A stretch of DNA of 64,000 nt from assembly GCA_905250075.1 (NCBI GenBank), contig CAJNOP010000716.1:42359-106358 (forward strand), given 5' to 3'. Positions 47,117-58,214 of the stretch are shown here, piece by piece; position 1 is the stretch's first letter, and every line of letters begins with the position of its first letter. The translations under genes were made by a program, and so were the position numbers. The notes under the pieces are model-generated. The model saw nothing but the letters and a program-made list of their open reading frames with translations, was not told where the DNA came from and did no database searches. Origin of the DNA: Rotaria sp. Silwood1. Taxonomy: Eukaryota > Rotifera > Eurotatoria > Philodinida > Philodinidae.

Positions 47117-47430
47117 AGTGGGGTGTGGGTGTGGGTGTGGGTGTGGGTGGGTATGGTGTGGCTGTGGCTGTGCTGTGGCTGTGGGGTGGGCGTGGGGGTG
47201 GGTGGGCGTGGGTGTGGGCGTGAGGGTCGGTGCGGATGTGGATTGTGGGTGGATGTGGGCGTGGGAGTCGGTGGAGATGTGAAGTGTGCGTGGGTGTGAG
47301 GGCGCAGGTCTCCTCTTAGCTGTAGTCACAGCGATACCCTGCAGCCAAACCCCACATCCACACGTACACCCACACCCACGCTTACACCTCCACTCACACC
47401 CACACTTACACCCACACCCATACTTACACC
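47117..47430. repeat. Telomere-like inverted block 5 (largest)
   Basis: The G-rich arm 47117-47311 starts with GGGTGTGGGTGTGGGTGTGG (perfect TGTGGG units) and decays into variants. A short unique spacer (about 47312-47346, including TGTAGTCACAGCGATACC) follows, then a C-rich arm 47347-47430 (ACACCCACACCCACGC). The spacer resembles that of block 9. Predicted peptides in both directions are HP- or GV-rich repeats, not proteins. Confidence 0.9.
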
Positions 47431-49144
47431 CTCAAATATCATCGAGAAATAATCATCCGCTCAGAAATTATGGCGTTTTGAAATTTTGCTCAAATTCTTG
47501 AGGCATTCGGAAAATTTTCTAAACGTCATAACATCTGAACGAATGGTTATTTCTCGATGAAATTTGAAATCTGTCGATGAAATTCAATGTAACTGACTAT
47601 GATATGGCAACAGACCGAATACCACGAAAGGTAAAAACAAATTTTCAGGGTGTGCAAGCAAAAAAATTATCTTTTTTTCGCAAACTCCGATCACAGAAAT
47701 TTTTCAAAAAACCTTACCATTTTGTTCCAATATCATCCTCCATAAGTTTCATCTTGGCCCATGCTCTGAACCTAAGATTTAACATATCATAAAATCCTAG
47801 ATAAAACACTGCACACGCACTCCCTATCACGGTTTGTGATGGACGGTGAACGTTACTATGCTATCAGTAACGGTAAATTGGTTATATGTGTGATAGTTTC
47901 CGAATGAGAAGCCTAATTCGAGGATGGGATATTGATGAATGTGCGTGTAGACGGTCTTAATCATTTCTGTGACAGTCTCAACTTCACAAACATCCACACT
48001 CGCACGACACACCAAGTCTCAAAGAATTCAGCGCGGAAGAGGCTATTCTTGGACCGATCTTCAAATTAGGCTCTACATGGTATCCTACAACGTCCGATAC
48101 CGATTCTTGAATGGCTTTGTAGTACTGAGTGTGTACTTTAAAGCTATAGACATCAGACTTCTATAGATCTGGCTTTTCTCTAAATGAGCCTCGCAGCAAA
48201 CCATGATTATGACCAAAATCACATTTTTGACGAGGCCTCTTTGAGTCATCGGAACTATCTAGACAACTGAAAACTCTATCAGAGTATCAGGGTCAATGCT
48301 CTAGGACATCTCTCTTCAGTCAAAACTATAGTTTTGTAACACTATCCTCTCTTTTGGTTACGCATTTGATCAAAATATCGAAAAATGACGATTTTGTCAT
48401 CCACTTGGTAGTATAGATCAACTCGTCAACAGCTCATTCGTTGGATTTCGTTTTTCTATGACTAATAGCACAATCTAAGATGAACTTTCAATAAAAATTT
48501 TAAGCGAAACGGATCTATTCTTGGAAATGTGTAGAGGTCACAAAAAATCGGAAAAAATGTCATTTTTCGCCGACGGGGTGCTCAGAAAAATTAAAATACT
48601 TCATGAACGGAGTAATATTTTTAAAATAGCTTGCATAGATATTCATCAAACACTTGCCCCTTTAATCTAAGTACAAACCAGGCAAATCGGTGATCAGCGA
48701 TTGAGCACAGTCGCTTGCGACTACTCTGAAAGAAACAAGGCACCGTACGGTATCAAAAATAGTTCTGTAGGGTACCAACTTTTTTCCAATGTAGAAGTAG
48801 CACTTTGTTTTTACTTTCCCACATCAGTAAAGTAACTCAACTTTACTATATCTGATAAAGTAAAGTATTTCAATTTTACTTTAGCTGGTAAAGTACAGCA
48901 TCTAAATTTGCTTCACCTTTGTAAAACAGGATCTATAGCAAACGTTGAAGCATATAGGGTAGAATTTGCATCGCCTCCTCCTTCCCGACAGACCGTGACA
49001 GAGAAAGTCCATACCCATCACAGATCATGACAGAAGGGCTCCAGCGACCATCACTGACCGTGACAGACATTTTGACGCACAACTTACGATTATATCACTA
49101 GAACCTCCTAAGGGTATATCAACTGCTTCCTTAATGCACTTCTA
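47431..49144. other. Intergenic, unique sequence
   Basis: No gene recognised. Local curiosities are ATTTCTCGATGA pieces repeated and inverted around 47440-47570, GACCGTGACAGA-type short repeats at 48990-49070, and AGTAAAGTA/TTTACTTT clusters at 48820-48910. The 62-71-codon frames here have no domains. Confidence 0.45.
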
Positions 49145-49448
49145 CACTGGAAAAACGAAGGTGCCGTACCGAACCATTTTGTTTCAAAAATCGAAATCTT
49201 TGAAAAGGTTTCGTATGTACCGAAGTCAACTTCAAAATGATTTTCAGCGGTCTAGGAATTCTTTGTACAGGTACCATAGATCTATTACGAAACCCGAAGA
49301 AAAGTTTAGAATTCGTTTCAAAAATCGAAACTGTTTTTAGGTTTCGTACTATGTATGAAACTTTTTTACTTCTGTAGCAAGTACGAAACCTTTTTTATAG
49401 TCCACGAAACCCTCGTTGATTTAATATTCATACCAGTTTTTTCCAGTG
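49145..49448. mobile_element. 304-bp MITE, TA-flanked (Tc1/mariner-like ends)
   Basis: The ends CACTGGAAAAA and TTTTTCCAGTG are inverted, with TA on each outer side (49143-49144 and 49449-49450). The interior has repeated CGAAACC/GGTTTCG motifs in both orientations. No coding capacity. A degenerate ACTTTTTTCCAATGTAGA near 48778 may be another fragment of the same family. Confidence 0.65.
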
Positions 49449-49450
49449 TA

Positions 49451-50869
49451 GAGATTCAAGTGAAAAAAGGGGGAAAACAGATATTTCAAAGTACATCGAA
49501 GAAAACCATATTCACGTGACCAGTAACCACAGCTACATCGTGTTTCATATTTTAATCTCGCAGAGATGCACTAACAGCTTACTTGTAGTACAATCAAGAT
49601 AAAGTGCCATTCCTATTCGTGACTTACGTTGAATACCTTATAAGAAAAATTCAACTTATCTTGAATTGAAATTGACACGAATTTAAATTTATCATAAATT
49701 ATAAGAAAAATGTTGATGCTAATAAAAAATATATTTTATAATATAGAAACAAATTTCTCTCCTTCATTCTTTTATACTCATAATACGGAACCTTTTCTTT
49801 TTCTTTCTTCTTCTTCTAGAGTAGCATTGAAAAAGAAAAAAACACATTTTTTCTTGCCCGACAGTGATGCAAGTTTTACGTTGTTAAGAACGAAGAAAAA
49901 GTAAAAGAGAAAAAACATTCATGCCAAAGGAAAATAAAAAAAATAGTTCTCATTTTCAACAGGGAAAAAATGACGTATAATTATTCATTCTTAATAAAAA
50001 ACGGTAACTCGTCCGTCATTTTTTTTCGTAATTCTGTTTATTGTTTGCTCCACGACTTTCGAGAAAAAACAAGTAACGTTCGCCGCTTCGACTCACTTGA
50101 CCCTCGACTGAATAAAGCAAAAGTATTTTCTGCTGATACTGAACCGATAGGGCCGATCTACCAAATCTACCTCTGAATTGCGATGCAAATTTCTCCTCTT
50201 CAATTGTAAAAGTGTAAAAAACTGTTTTGTCTTTTTGTAATATAATTTTAAAGTAAATCTCATTTTCCAACTAAAATTCGTAACGAAAGTCAAATAATCT
50301 ATATCTAAGTAAGCTTTAATTAATAAACTCTTCTAGTACAATAAATAGTACATATTGTAAAATGGTCATGTAACGAACCATATTAACTCAGCTTCGTAAT
50401 ACACGCTTATACAATAGTTATAACAATTTTTAGATTAAAAGTTTCATTTTATGAACATCACACAAGTATTATTGATTTATTAGCAATAACAAACGTGTAG
50501 TTGGGTAAAAAAAGAAATATTTAAACATCATATACTTAAAAAAATGGAAAAAAAAGCAAAATATTAAAACATTCGACATAATAATACAGCGAGAGTAATT
50601 ACGAGATAAGTAGAATATAGATTGAAACATATAAGGAAAAAAGAAACAAGAAATAAAATATGAAAAGCGAAAACTAGAAATGTAAAAAAAACCTCTAACA
50701 TGCGCCATATATGTGAAAATATAAGTTTTAATAATCATGAGTAAAACTTTATACAAGAAAGAAAAAAAAATATTAAACCTACTCAGAAAAACGACTTTGT
50801 GTCTCCAAATGTAGTTTATCTAGTCTTTCTATCTCGGTGAGTTGAGATTTACCCGGTTTAGTTAATAAA
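49451..50869. other. Intergenic, no gene supported
   Basis: AT-rich DNA. Frames at 49710-49904, 49970-50176, 50016-50293 and 50469-50756 overlap each other on both strands and show no domains. Confidence 0.45.
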
Positions 50870-52620
50870 GCCTTGTAATCAAAAATGTCGCAGAATGGTC
50901 AAATCAGCCAAGCGTTTTACACGTGACAAAGATACATAAATTGCGGCAATATCATCATTTTCATTTGGTAGTTTCAAATCAATTACAACATTATTTAAAG
51001 TTTGATCATGGCTTTTATGTGTCGTAAAAGAGTAAGCAGGTGGGAGTGGTAGTGCACGCCGCTTTATTGATAAAATTGCCTTCCTATTTCATTTTGGTTT
51101 CTTATCTTTTGGTAGAACATCGGCAATATCAATTCAAAATGTTTGTTCCATTACCGGTATTAGAACGAGATTTGTTTGAAGTTGTTCAAGATTACATTCA
51201 ATCTTCGATTTGGCAATTCCAACTAATGCCTATAGAAGTTGATGAATGTATTGTGTGTTGTTTGGAAATGTTTCGGAAAGAACTTCTGTTGACACAGAAT
51301 CTTCTTCATAGACAAGTTGTCGAAAGATTCCATTTATTTCATTGATAAGACTCAGTTCAATCGCAATATTTTATGTTAAAATAACAGGCATTCCAGGAAC
51401 AAAAGGTAAAAGACCTGGTAAATGTTCCGTTTTGCTGTCGGATAATTCTCACAATTTTTTAATGAGTGCCGAATCTTCAATTGGATTGCCTTTGTAAGTA
51501 TCTTGAGCGACACATACCATGGATCTTTGTCCCATTTCTTTTGCGTTGCGAATTACTGCCTTGTTGTTCAATTGTGTTCCAACTTCATTCCGAAACACAA
51601 AAATTGGAGCCTAAAAAAGACGAAGATAGGGAATTATTGGAAATGGAAAATAAATCATACTTTATTCCAAGGTAAATCACGTAGAGAGCGACTCGTGTTA
51701 ACAATAGCTCATAATCGCTGTAATTACATTGTCCATGACGGAGTCGTTCGAGTAATTGAAGGTACCGTGGATCTTCCGTTAGCATTTGTTGGGTATTTTT
51801 ACGACGCAGTTAATTTGAAGAATTAAAGAACGTACAACACGTTGTTGAATTTCTTTTTCATTAGGCAATTTACTTGATGTGTTTTTCGACTGCAATGAAA
51901 AATCTGTATGTAATGATGCATGATACACAGGTCGATATCGTAAGTAGTCACCAAAGAAGAGAACATTTACACCACCGAATGGAACTTGCGGATCGACATG
52001 TTTTGCAGAACAAATGATTCGGTTGAGTTTTGCCAGTAAATTTAAACCCACCATACTCATTTCATGAATTAATAGATATTCGACAAGCCTCCATTCTTTT
52101 TCGAGTTTTGAATCACCTGATTTTATAGCTCGTGACTTTCCAGAATTACGCTGTTCATCCAAAAATGAATGATTTGTCATTCCACCAATTTCAGCAGCAG
52201 CAATTCCAGTTGGTGCAAGCTTTCGAGTCATTTGCATTCTCTTTGTAATTAGAAAGTATTTGCTGAGAGCATGAATAAGTTGTAATTTGCCTGTATCACC
52301 ACATCCAGGTATGCACATTATAAACTGACCATTATTATCACCTAAAAATATTTTATATTTCAATTCGTGATATATTATTTTGTAAAAATACCTGTACGAC
52401 AACGGTTGTCACCATCAATATGACTTGCTATTATCATGAATGCAGCTCGTTGTTCTTTATTCAATGTAAATTCATCAGCGGTGGGTTTTTGAGTGGGAAA
52501 GTTAGTTGTGACCGAGATCACTGGAAGAATGGAGCCATAATTTTCAAAACTGTTTTTATTATAATTATTCGGATTCACCACTGTTACGACGGCATCTTTT
52601 ACAGCGTGTAAATCTAATGT
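50870..52620 (-). pseudogene. PIF1-like (Helitron-type) helicase pseudogene
   Basis: Reading 5' to 3' on the - strand: 'LNKEQRAAFMIIASHIDGDN' (about 52450), then a short 50-bp GT-AG intron near 52340-52391. A degenerate Walker A 'GCGDTGKLQLIHAL' follows, then 'APTGIAAAEIGGMTNHSFL', Walker B 'IHEMSMVGLNLLAKLNR' and 'PFGGVNVLFFGDYLRYRPVY'. After a frame change come 'DPRYLQLLERLRHGQCN' (near 51760), and finally motif VI 'HKSHDQTLNN' with 'IYVSLSRVKRLADLTIL' to a stop near 50880. The order is that of PIF1 helicases carried by Helitrons. Frameshifts and the G-to-C/D changes in Walker A indicate decay. No Rep/HUH domain or Helitron ends were seen, so a chromosomal PIF1 paralogue is possible. Confidence 0.8.
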
Positions 52621-52644
52621 ATCATCTGCTTTGTTACAGTTGCC

Positions 52645-52712
52645 TGGGTGTGAGTGTGGGTGTGAGTGCAGATGTCGGTGAAGGAAAGACTTTCTCTATA
52701 CCCACACCCACA
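52645..52712. repeat. Telomere-like inverted block 6
   Basis: The G-rich arm (GGGTGTGAGTGTGGGTGTGA, about 52645-52680) and C-rich arm (ACCCACACCCACA, about 52698-52711) sit at the 5' edge of the helicase pseudogene, spaced by GAAGGAAAGACTTTCTC. Confidence 0.75.
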
Positions 52713-54877
52713 ATGTGGATATCAATTGGAGGTTTTGTTTATTTTGGTGCATTTGAAGTAGTTACATCATTATTCTTTTCTAACAAAAGTTAAATAAATC
52801 TCGTTTTTATTTGTTTTTGTTTTTTTTATAAATTTTCATGTTAAATCAGATTTTCCTTTCAGAAAAATATATTTATTTTAAATCAAAAACATATTGTTAT
52901 TAATTTAAATATCTTAAATTAATTTTATTTTCAACGTGTTTATTAAATTAAATGAATTTATTTTGATTTATTTTTTGTCATGTTAATCATTTGTAGTATC
53001 TTAACATTAAGTTGATTGGTTGTTTTTAAATTAAAACTTCAAAATCAATAATATTCATGTAATTTAATTTCATCAAAGAATTTATTAATTGTCATGTATA
53101 TTTCGAAACAATTTCTAATTGTCTAACAAATTTGTCATTAGACAATATTTGTATCTTTAACAAATTCTACCTTCATATAAAAAATGTCTTTCTAATGATT
53201 GTCTATCGATCTTTTAATTAGTTTTTACAATTAAAATGAAGCATAAGCAATTATTTTTCATTCTTAATTTAAAAAAATTCAATTAAGAAAGATCATTACT
53301 TTTATTGATAAAATTGTTTTTCTTAAGAAGTAAAATCTTTTAAGATAAATACAATTGTGTTCACATATGAAAATAATAATATCTACGATAAATTTTTATC
53401 TGAAATATCTTAAAATGATTTATATTAGAAGATATCATTAGAATATTCTAGAAAATCGAATACCGTGCTAACATATTTCAATAGTCTTGTTTTACAATAT
53501 TCTTCCTTCGAACATTCGTCTTTTATAGAAATATTTATCATTAGAAAATTCAATAAACACTTTTCAACATTAATTGTGAAAATTATCAAAGAATGAGTCA
53601 TGTTTCCCAATTAATCTCACTTAATTAGAAAAATAAGTTCTATTCAACTAAAATTTTCGGAAATTCTAATACACATTCCTTTATTTCATTGCAATAGCCT
53701 TCAACTTGATTGGTAAACTTTAAGATTACTTTTTATACTGACTATGTAGACAACAGTTCAAATAGTTCAATTAAATTCAGAAAGATTCTTTTCTATTCAT
53801 ATGTAAGATAAATCTTTGACAATGCTTTCTATATCATTTCAGATTCAGAGAGAATTTTATTTTCATAACAAATATCTAAATAAGTTCAAACAAGAGTAAA
53901 TATTTTGCCAAATAAATTAAAGAAAATTATCTTGTTCGTTTTGAAATCTGTTTGACTTCATTGAACACGATTTCATAATGATGTTTTAACCAACGATAGA
54001 CTATGACAAAACCTTATAAAAATAATATTGAAAAAAATCTTGCGCAAATGTCTCTCTTCTCTCACTTTCAATCAGCATAATGTGTGATCTCTGTAAATGC
54101 TGTCAATATCTATGTGCTCCGGATTATAAGATAAGATTTGTATTTTCGATGAAACATTCATTGATGTTTATTTAGGTACTTCATGTATCTTGAATGTAAT
54201 TACTCACTTATAACATACATTTCTATAGGAGCGAGAGAATGGAGAGAGATGATAACAAGGAAAGAGGAAAGGAAGATTAGCAGAATGTGAGATCAATATC
54301 GGTACATCAACGTAGTATTTTTGTTTTTTCATTCTATTGCGATGCAAAATAGTCTATGTCGCGAAATCTTCGAATGATTTGCATCACTTATTTGTTAACC
54401 TGCATGATAGTATCGATTCGGTTAGCTCGTCTCATTACCAGCACTGATTCTACTCTCAAAATATAGTCTATAATTGAGTACAGACTGTATTGTAGATAAA
54501 CTAAGGAACATGCACACTTACAGTTCTGGACAAATGTAGTCCACCTGAACTGGTTCAAATTCGATTTATGCTAAATTGATTTTTTTGTGTGTATGTGAGC
54601 CATGAGTTACCCTGTTCGCAAGCATTAATCATCTACCAATGGATTGCTTTATACTGGAGTTATGCATTGAACATTGTCTTCACCTTGTGATAACTATATC
54701 TCAACTGCTTTGGCACATTTATTTTCGCGAAAACTTTCATTCAAAAAATCTATCATCGAAAACTATCTCCAGTACAAATCTTGTAGAAAATTAAATTGAC
54801 ATGATTAAGGTATGATTTTGTTAATGAAAATCTTTGTCTATCCAATAAGTCAAGTTTTTGTCCGACGTATGTAACTC
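52713..54877. other. Intergenic, very AT-rich
   Basis: About 2.2 kb, with 52780-53990 especially AT-rich. No gene; the 61-codon frame at 53425-53610 is not supported. Purine-rich GAGAGAATGGAGAGAGATGA occurs at 54230-54290. Confidence 0.5.
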
Positions 54878-57427
54878 ACAATGGAGATGTTTCAAGTGAT
54901 AAGCGAAAAACCTAGATTTATTTACATCAAATGAAAGCTCTCAGCGCCAAACTAACAGGGTTAAAATATTAGCAGCCCTTGGCTTGTCTACAGAGAGATA
55001 ATCGATTTTTACGATACTAGGAATCTGAGTATATATAGGAACATTATGATTATTTGCGTTAGTTTTTTGTGCATTCAATTGAATATTTCAGTAGTAGCTT
55101 GTAAGAATCTTTCTGAAATTAATCAATTACATTAAGACCACATTAATTGCAATGTCTTCTGAAGCTGAGGTATTATCGAGATAAAAGAAAAAAAACGTTA
55201 TATGTTTGAGGCATGACCTGTATATTTGATATTTGAATTTAAAGTGCATTGATGCATCACTTGGTATTCAAACTGATAATCACTTTTCAATTGATGTTAA
55301 GATATCACAAAGAAATATAACTATTGCATCATAATTATTCTTGTTTTGTTCACTGCTATATCTAACGTGTAAAAAAGTTTATTTAACTATATTAAAACAT
55401 GAATTTATTAAATATTGTTAAACATCTTCTCTACTTGACTCAAACTGAATATGGTTCAGAAAATCCTTCAACAACTGCTGATGAAATTTTGACTGCCGAA
55501 CGATTATTCGAAGTTTTAAAATCTATAAATGTCAGCTACTTCACTGAACTGTATGCATATGACTCTCTCGATCTCGACGATGAATATGATGAACTGACTG
55601 ATGAAGAACAGAGCAATGATGACATCAATGATTATAATGAAAATGAACATTCTGATATAAATGATCATTTTACATTAGAGGAAATGGAAAAAATAGTCGA
55701 ATAGGTTGACCAACATCCAAATGCTGGACTTGCAACCATTTCACATAGATTTAAAAAGGTCAAATACATGTATTATATTATAAGATTCAGACAATACATC
55801 GAAAACAACGGCACAAGATTAGAAAAATTAAATCAAATTAAAGAATTTATGATTAATGAGTTCTATTTGAAAAGAACGGTTGAAAAAGAATCCGTTCATG
55901 ATGCTGACCTAGAATAATATGCAATTCAAAAAGCAAGAGAATTAAATTGGAATACCTTCAAGGCAAGCAAATCATTTATCAACATTTTTAAAAAAGAAAA
56001 CAGAATATCATCCAGACGATACAACAAAATTATTACTCGAACTAACCCAAACAGAAAAAATTGCACTCTAAATGGTTCGTAAACTTATTTGGTCTTTAAA
56101 TCCACATGTCTTAATGCAAGAAACGCATATTTTTAGGTGCTCATAGTTGGATTGAAAATAAAAGAAGTTTCATTTCAAAGTATCCGTCTCATCAAATTTT
56201 AAATAGCGATCACTGTTCATTTCAACAAGAGTATATTCCGCCAAGAACTTTTTCTTTTACTGGTGAAAGAACAACAGAAGTAGTTGCAAGAAAGAAATAT
56301 AATGTCACACATTCTTATACAATTCAACCAGTAACATCAGCTAATGGCCTTTTATTAGACCAGTTTTTACTTGTACTTCAAGAAAAAGAAAATACTCTAG
56401 GGAAAAGAGTACAAAAAAATTTAATAATACCACCAAGTGTTGTAGTAAAAGCTTCAAAATCAGGAAAAAGCAATGACGAAAACCATCACGCTTTTTTAAA
56501 TGAAGTTCTGCGTCCATTTGTTGGTAAAAAATTTCTTCTCTTTCTTGATGCTTGGAAAACTCAAGCTGATCTAACGAAATTTAGAGCAGTATTTCCGCAT
56601 CAAGGCAGTCAATTATTGATTTTTCCTGAAGGATCTACCGGTTATATTCAACCACAGGATCTGTCTTTATTTTGGTCATGGCGATTTATTCATGAAAAAA
56701 TTGAACATTATACTCATTAACCGAACAGAAATAACTATAAGTGATCGTCAATATTTTATCAACATACATTCTGTTATTCATAATCAATTATCGGCTCCAC
56801 CATTTACAAATCTAATTAAGAATGAATTCATACAAGCTCGAATAACAAATGAAACAATTGGACAGATAGAAAAACCAAAAGATGTTTGCTTCTAGTACTA
56901 TGATCTGTATTGTTCAATTAACAACTGTAGCGAACGAACACTATTAAAATGTGCCTGGTGCGAAAAAGCTCTATGTTACTATCATCTGATTGAAGATATA
57001 CATCTGCACTTGTAGAACATTTTCTAAAATAACATATTGTATAATACATTGTTATGCATTGAAAAAAGAATAGAACTATCTATAAGTTTAAGATTCTGAT
57101 AACTGCTCACTGATCTTTATTTATATTGGTATTACTTAAACTTCAGACGATACTGAAATTAATGTGATCTTAATGTAATTGATTAATTTCAGAAAGGTTC
57201 TTATAACTTACTACTGAAATATTCAAATGAATGCACAAAAAACTAATGCAAATAATCATGATGTTCCTATATATACTCAGATAGCTAGTATCGTAAAAAT
57301 CGATTATCTCTCTGTAGACAAGCCAAGGGCCGCTAATATTTTAACCCTGTTAGTTTGGCACTGAGAGCTTTCATTTGATGTAAATAAATCTAGGTTTTTC
57401 GCTTATCATTTGAAACACCTCCATTGT
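54878..57427 (+). mobile_element. Pogo/Tigger-like DNA transposon with 285-bp TIRs
   Basis: The left TIR (54878-55165) and right TIR (57142-57427) are long, closely similar inverted repeats; for example AGAGATAATCGATTTTTACG pairs with CGTAAAAATCGATTATCTCT. Between them lies a decayed transposase on the + strand. The outer ends are ACAATGGAGATGTTTC and its complement with one or two changes. No clear target duplication is visible. The element is 2.55 kb, close to full length for this group. Confidence 0.8.
55399..56720 (+). pseudogene. DDE_1-type (pogo/Tigger-like) transposase, inactivated
   Basis: The first frame (ATG 55399) has an acidic N-terminus, and after a TAG at 55702 continues into a helix-turn-helix region with the CENP-B-like block 'NTFKASKSFINIFKKENRIS' (about 55950-56010). 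A stop and a frame change follow. The catalytic part then reads 'NSDHCSFQQE', 'RTFSFTGERTTEV', 'KFLLFLDAWKTQADL' and 'IFPEGSTGYIQPQDLSLF', ending at TAA 56718-56720. The three Asp residues (in NSD, FLD and QPQD) match the DDxD pattern of pogo-type elements. At least three in-frame stops and one frameshift show it is dead, although the catalytic half is still fully open. Confidence 0.75.
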
Positions 57428-58061
57428 TAGTGCCTTACAATGAGCTTTGGATACATAAAACTGTGAACATAGGACTTTGTTTCTGTCTCAGAAAATCACC
57501 TAAAATCAGCTCTACAACAAGACAAACAAATAGAGTTAATTTAGCTCCAAATATATATAAGAGTTCTAGTTAGAAAACCAAAATGATTTCTGTTAAACGT
57601 TCATGAGTTAACTGAACCTTTTCCTTATTCGAGAATTTATTGGAACATATGAGAACAATCAATCATTTTATTCGATGATCAACAAATTGCAAGTTGTGTA
57701 CCTGCGATAATATAGAACTAGAGTCATCTAAACTGGTTGTCATTAACAAAGAAACAACAAATATTGTGCAACATTACTGATTCGCCAAACTTTCTCGAAT
57801 CATCTGATCACTACTTAATATATACAGACGATAATACCGCTTTCAATTCAAAATTGATTTTAAAAAGATTATGTCAACGGCGAGCTCTTTACCAATTCAT
57901 AAATGATTCAAGATCGTCTTCGTATCGAAACATAAATAGGGACCATACTTTGATGTTAACAAAGGTACTAACATCATGAAATGTTCGACCAGCACTGTTA
58001 AAATATGGTGCGAAAGATCAAAAACCGACTAAACATCTTGAGACAAACGGAAATCGACGAT
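57428..58061. other. Intergenic, no gene supported
   Basis: Contains an 80-codon open frame at 57737-57979 (+) without a recognisable domain. Otherwise unique sequence between the transposon and telomere-like block 7. Confidence 0.45.
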
Positions 58062-58138
58062 TTGGGTGTGTGGGTGTGAACATAGAAAATATCGACACCC
58101 ACACCCACCCACACCCACATCCACATCCACACTCACAC
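58062..58138. repeat. Telomere-like inverted block 7
   Basis: A G-rich arm GGGTGTGTGGGTGTG (about 58065-58079), an 18-bp centre (AACATAGAAAATATCGAC-like), then a longer C-rich arm CACCCACACCCACCCACACC to about 58138. It lies 77 bp past the 3' end of the TPR gene. Confidence 0.8.
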
Positions 58139-58214
58139 TATCGATCATGAGAAAGAATATTTTATCTCTTTGACAAATATGGGTAATACATTGCGACCGA
58201 GCTAAAAATCATCT

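Noticed and set aside
47096-47501. His/Pro-rich repeat ORFs on both strands
   Set aside because: Translations of the telomere-like inverted block, not genes.
51040-51826. Open frames on the + strand (101, 69 and 107 codons)
   Set aside because: Antisense shadows of the helicase pseudogene, whose conserved motifs are on the - strand.
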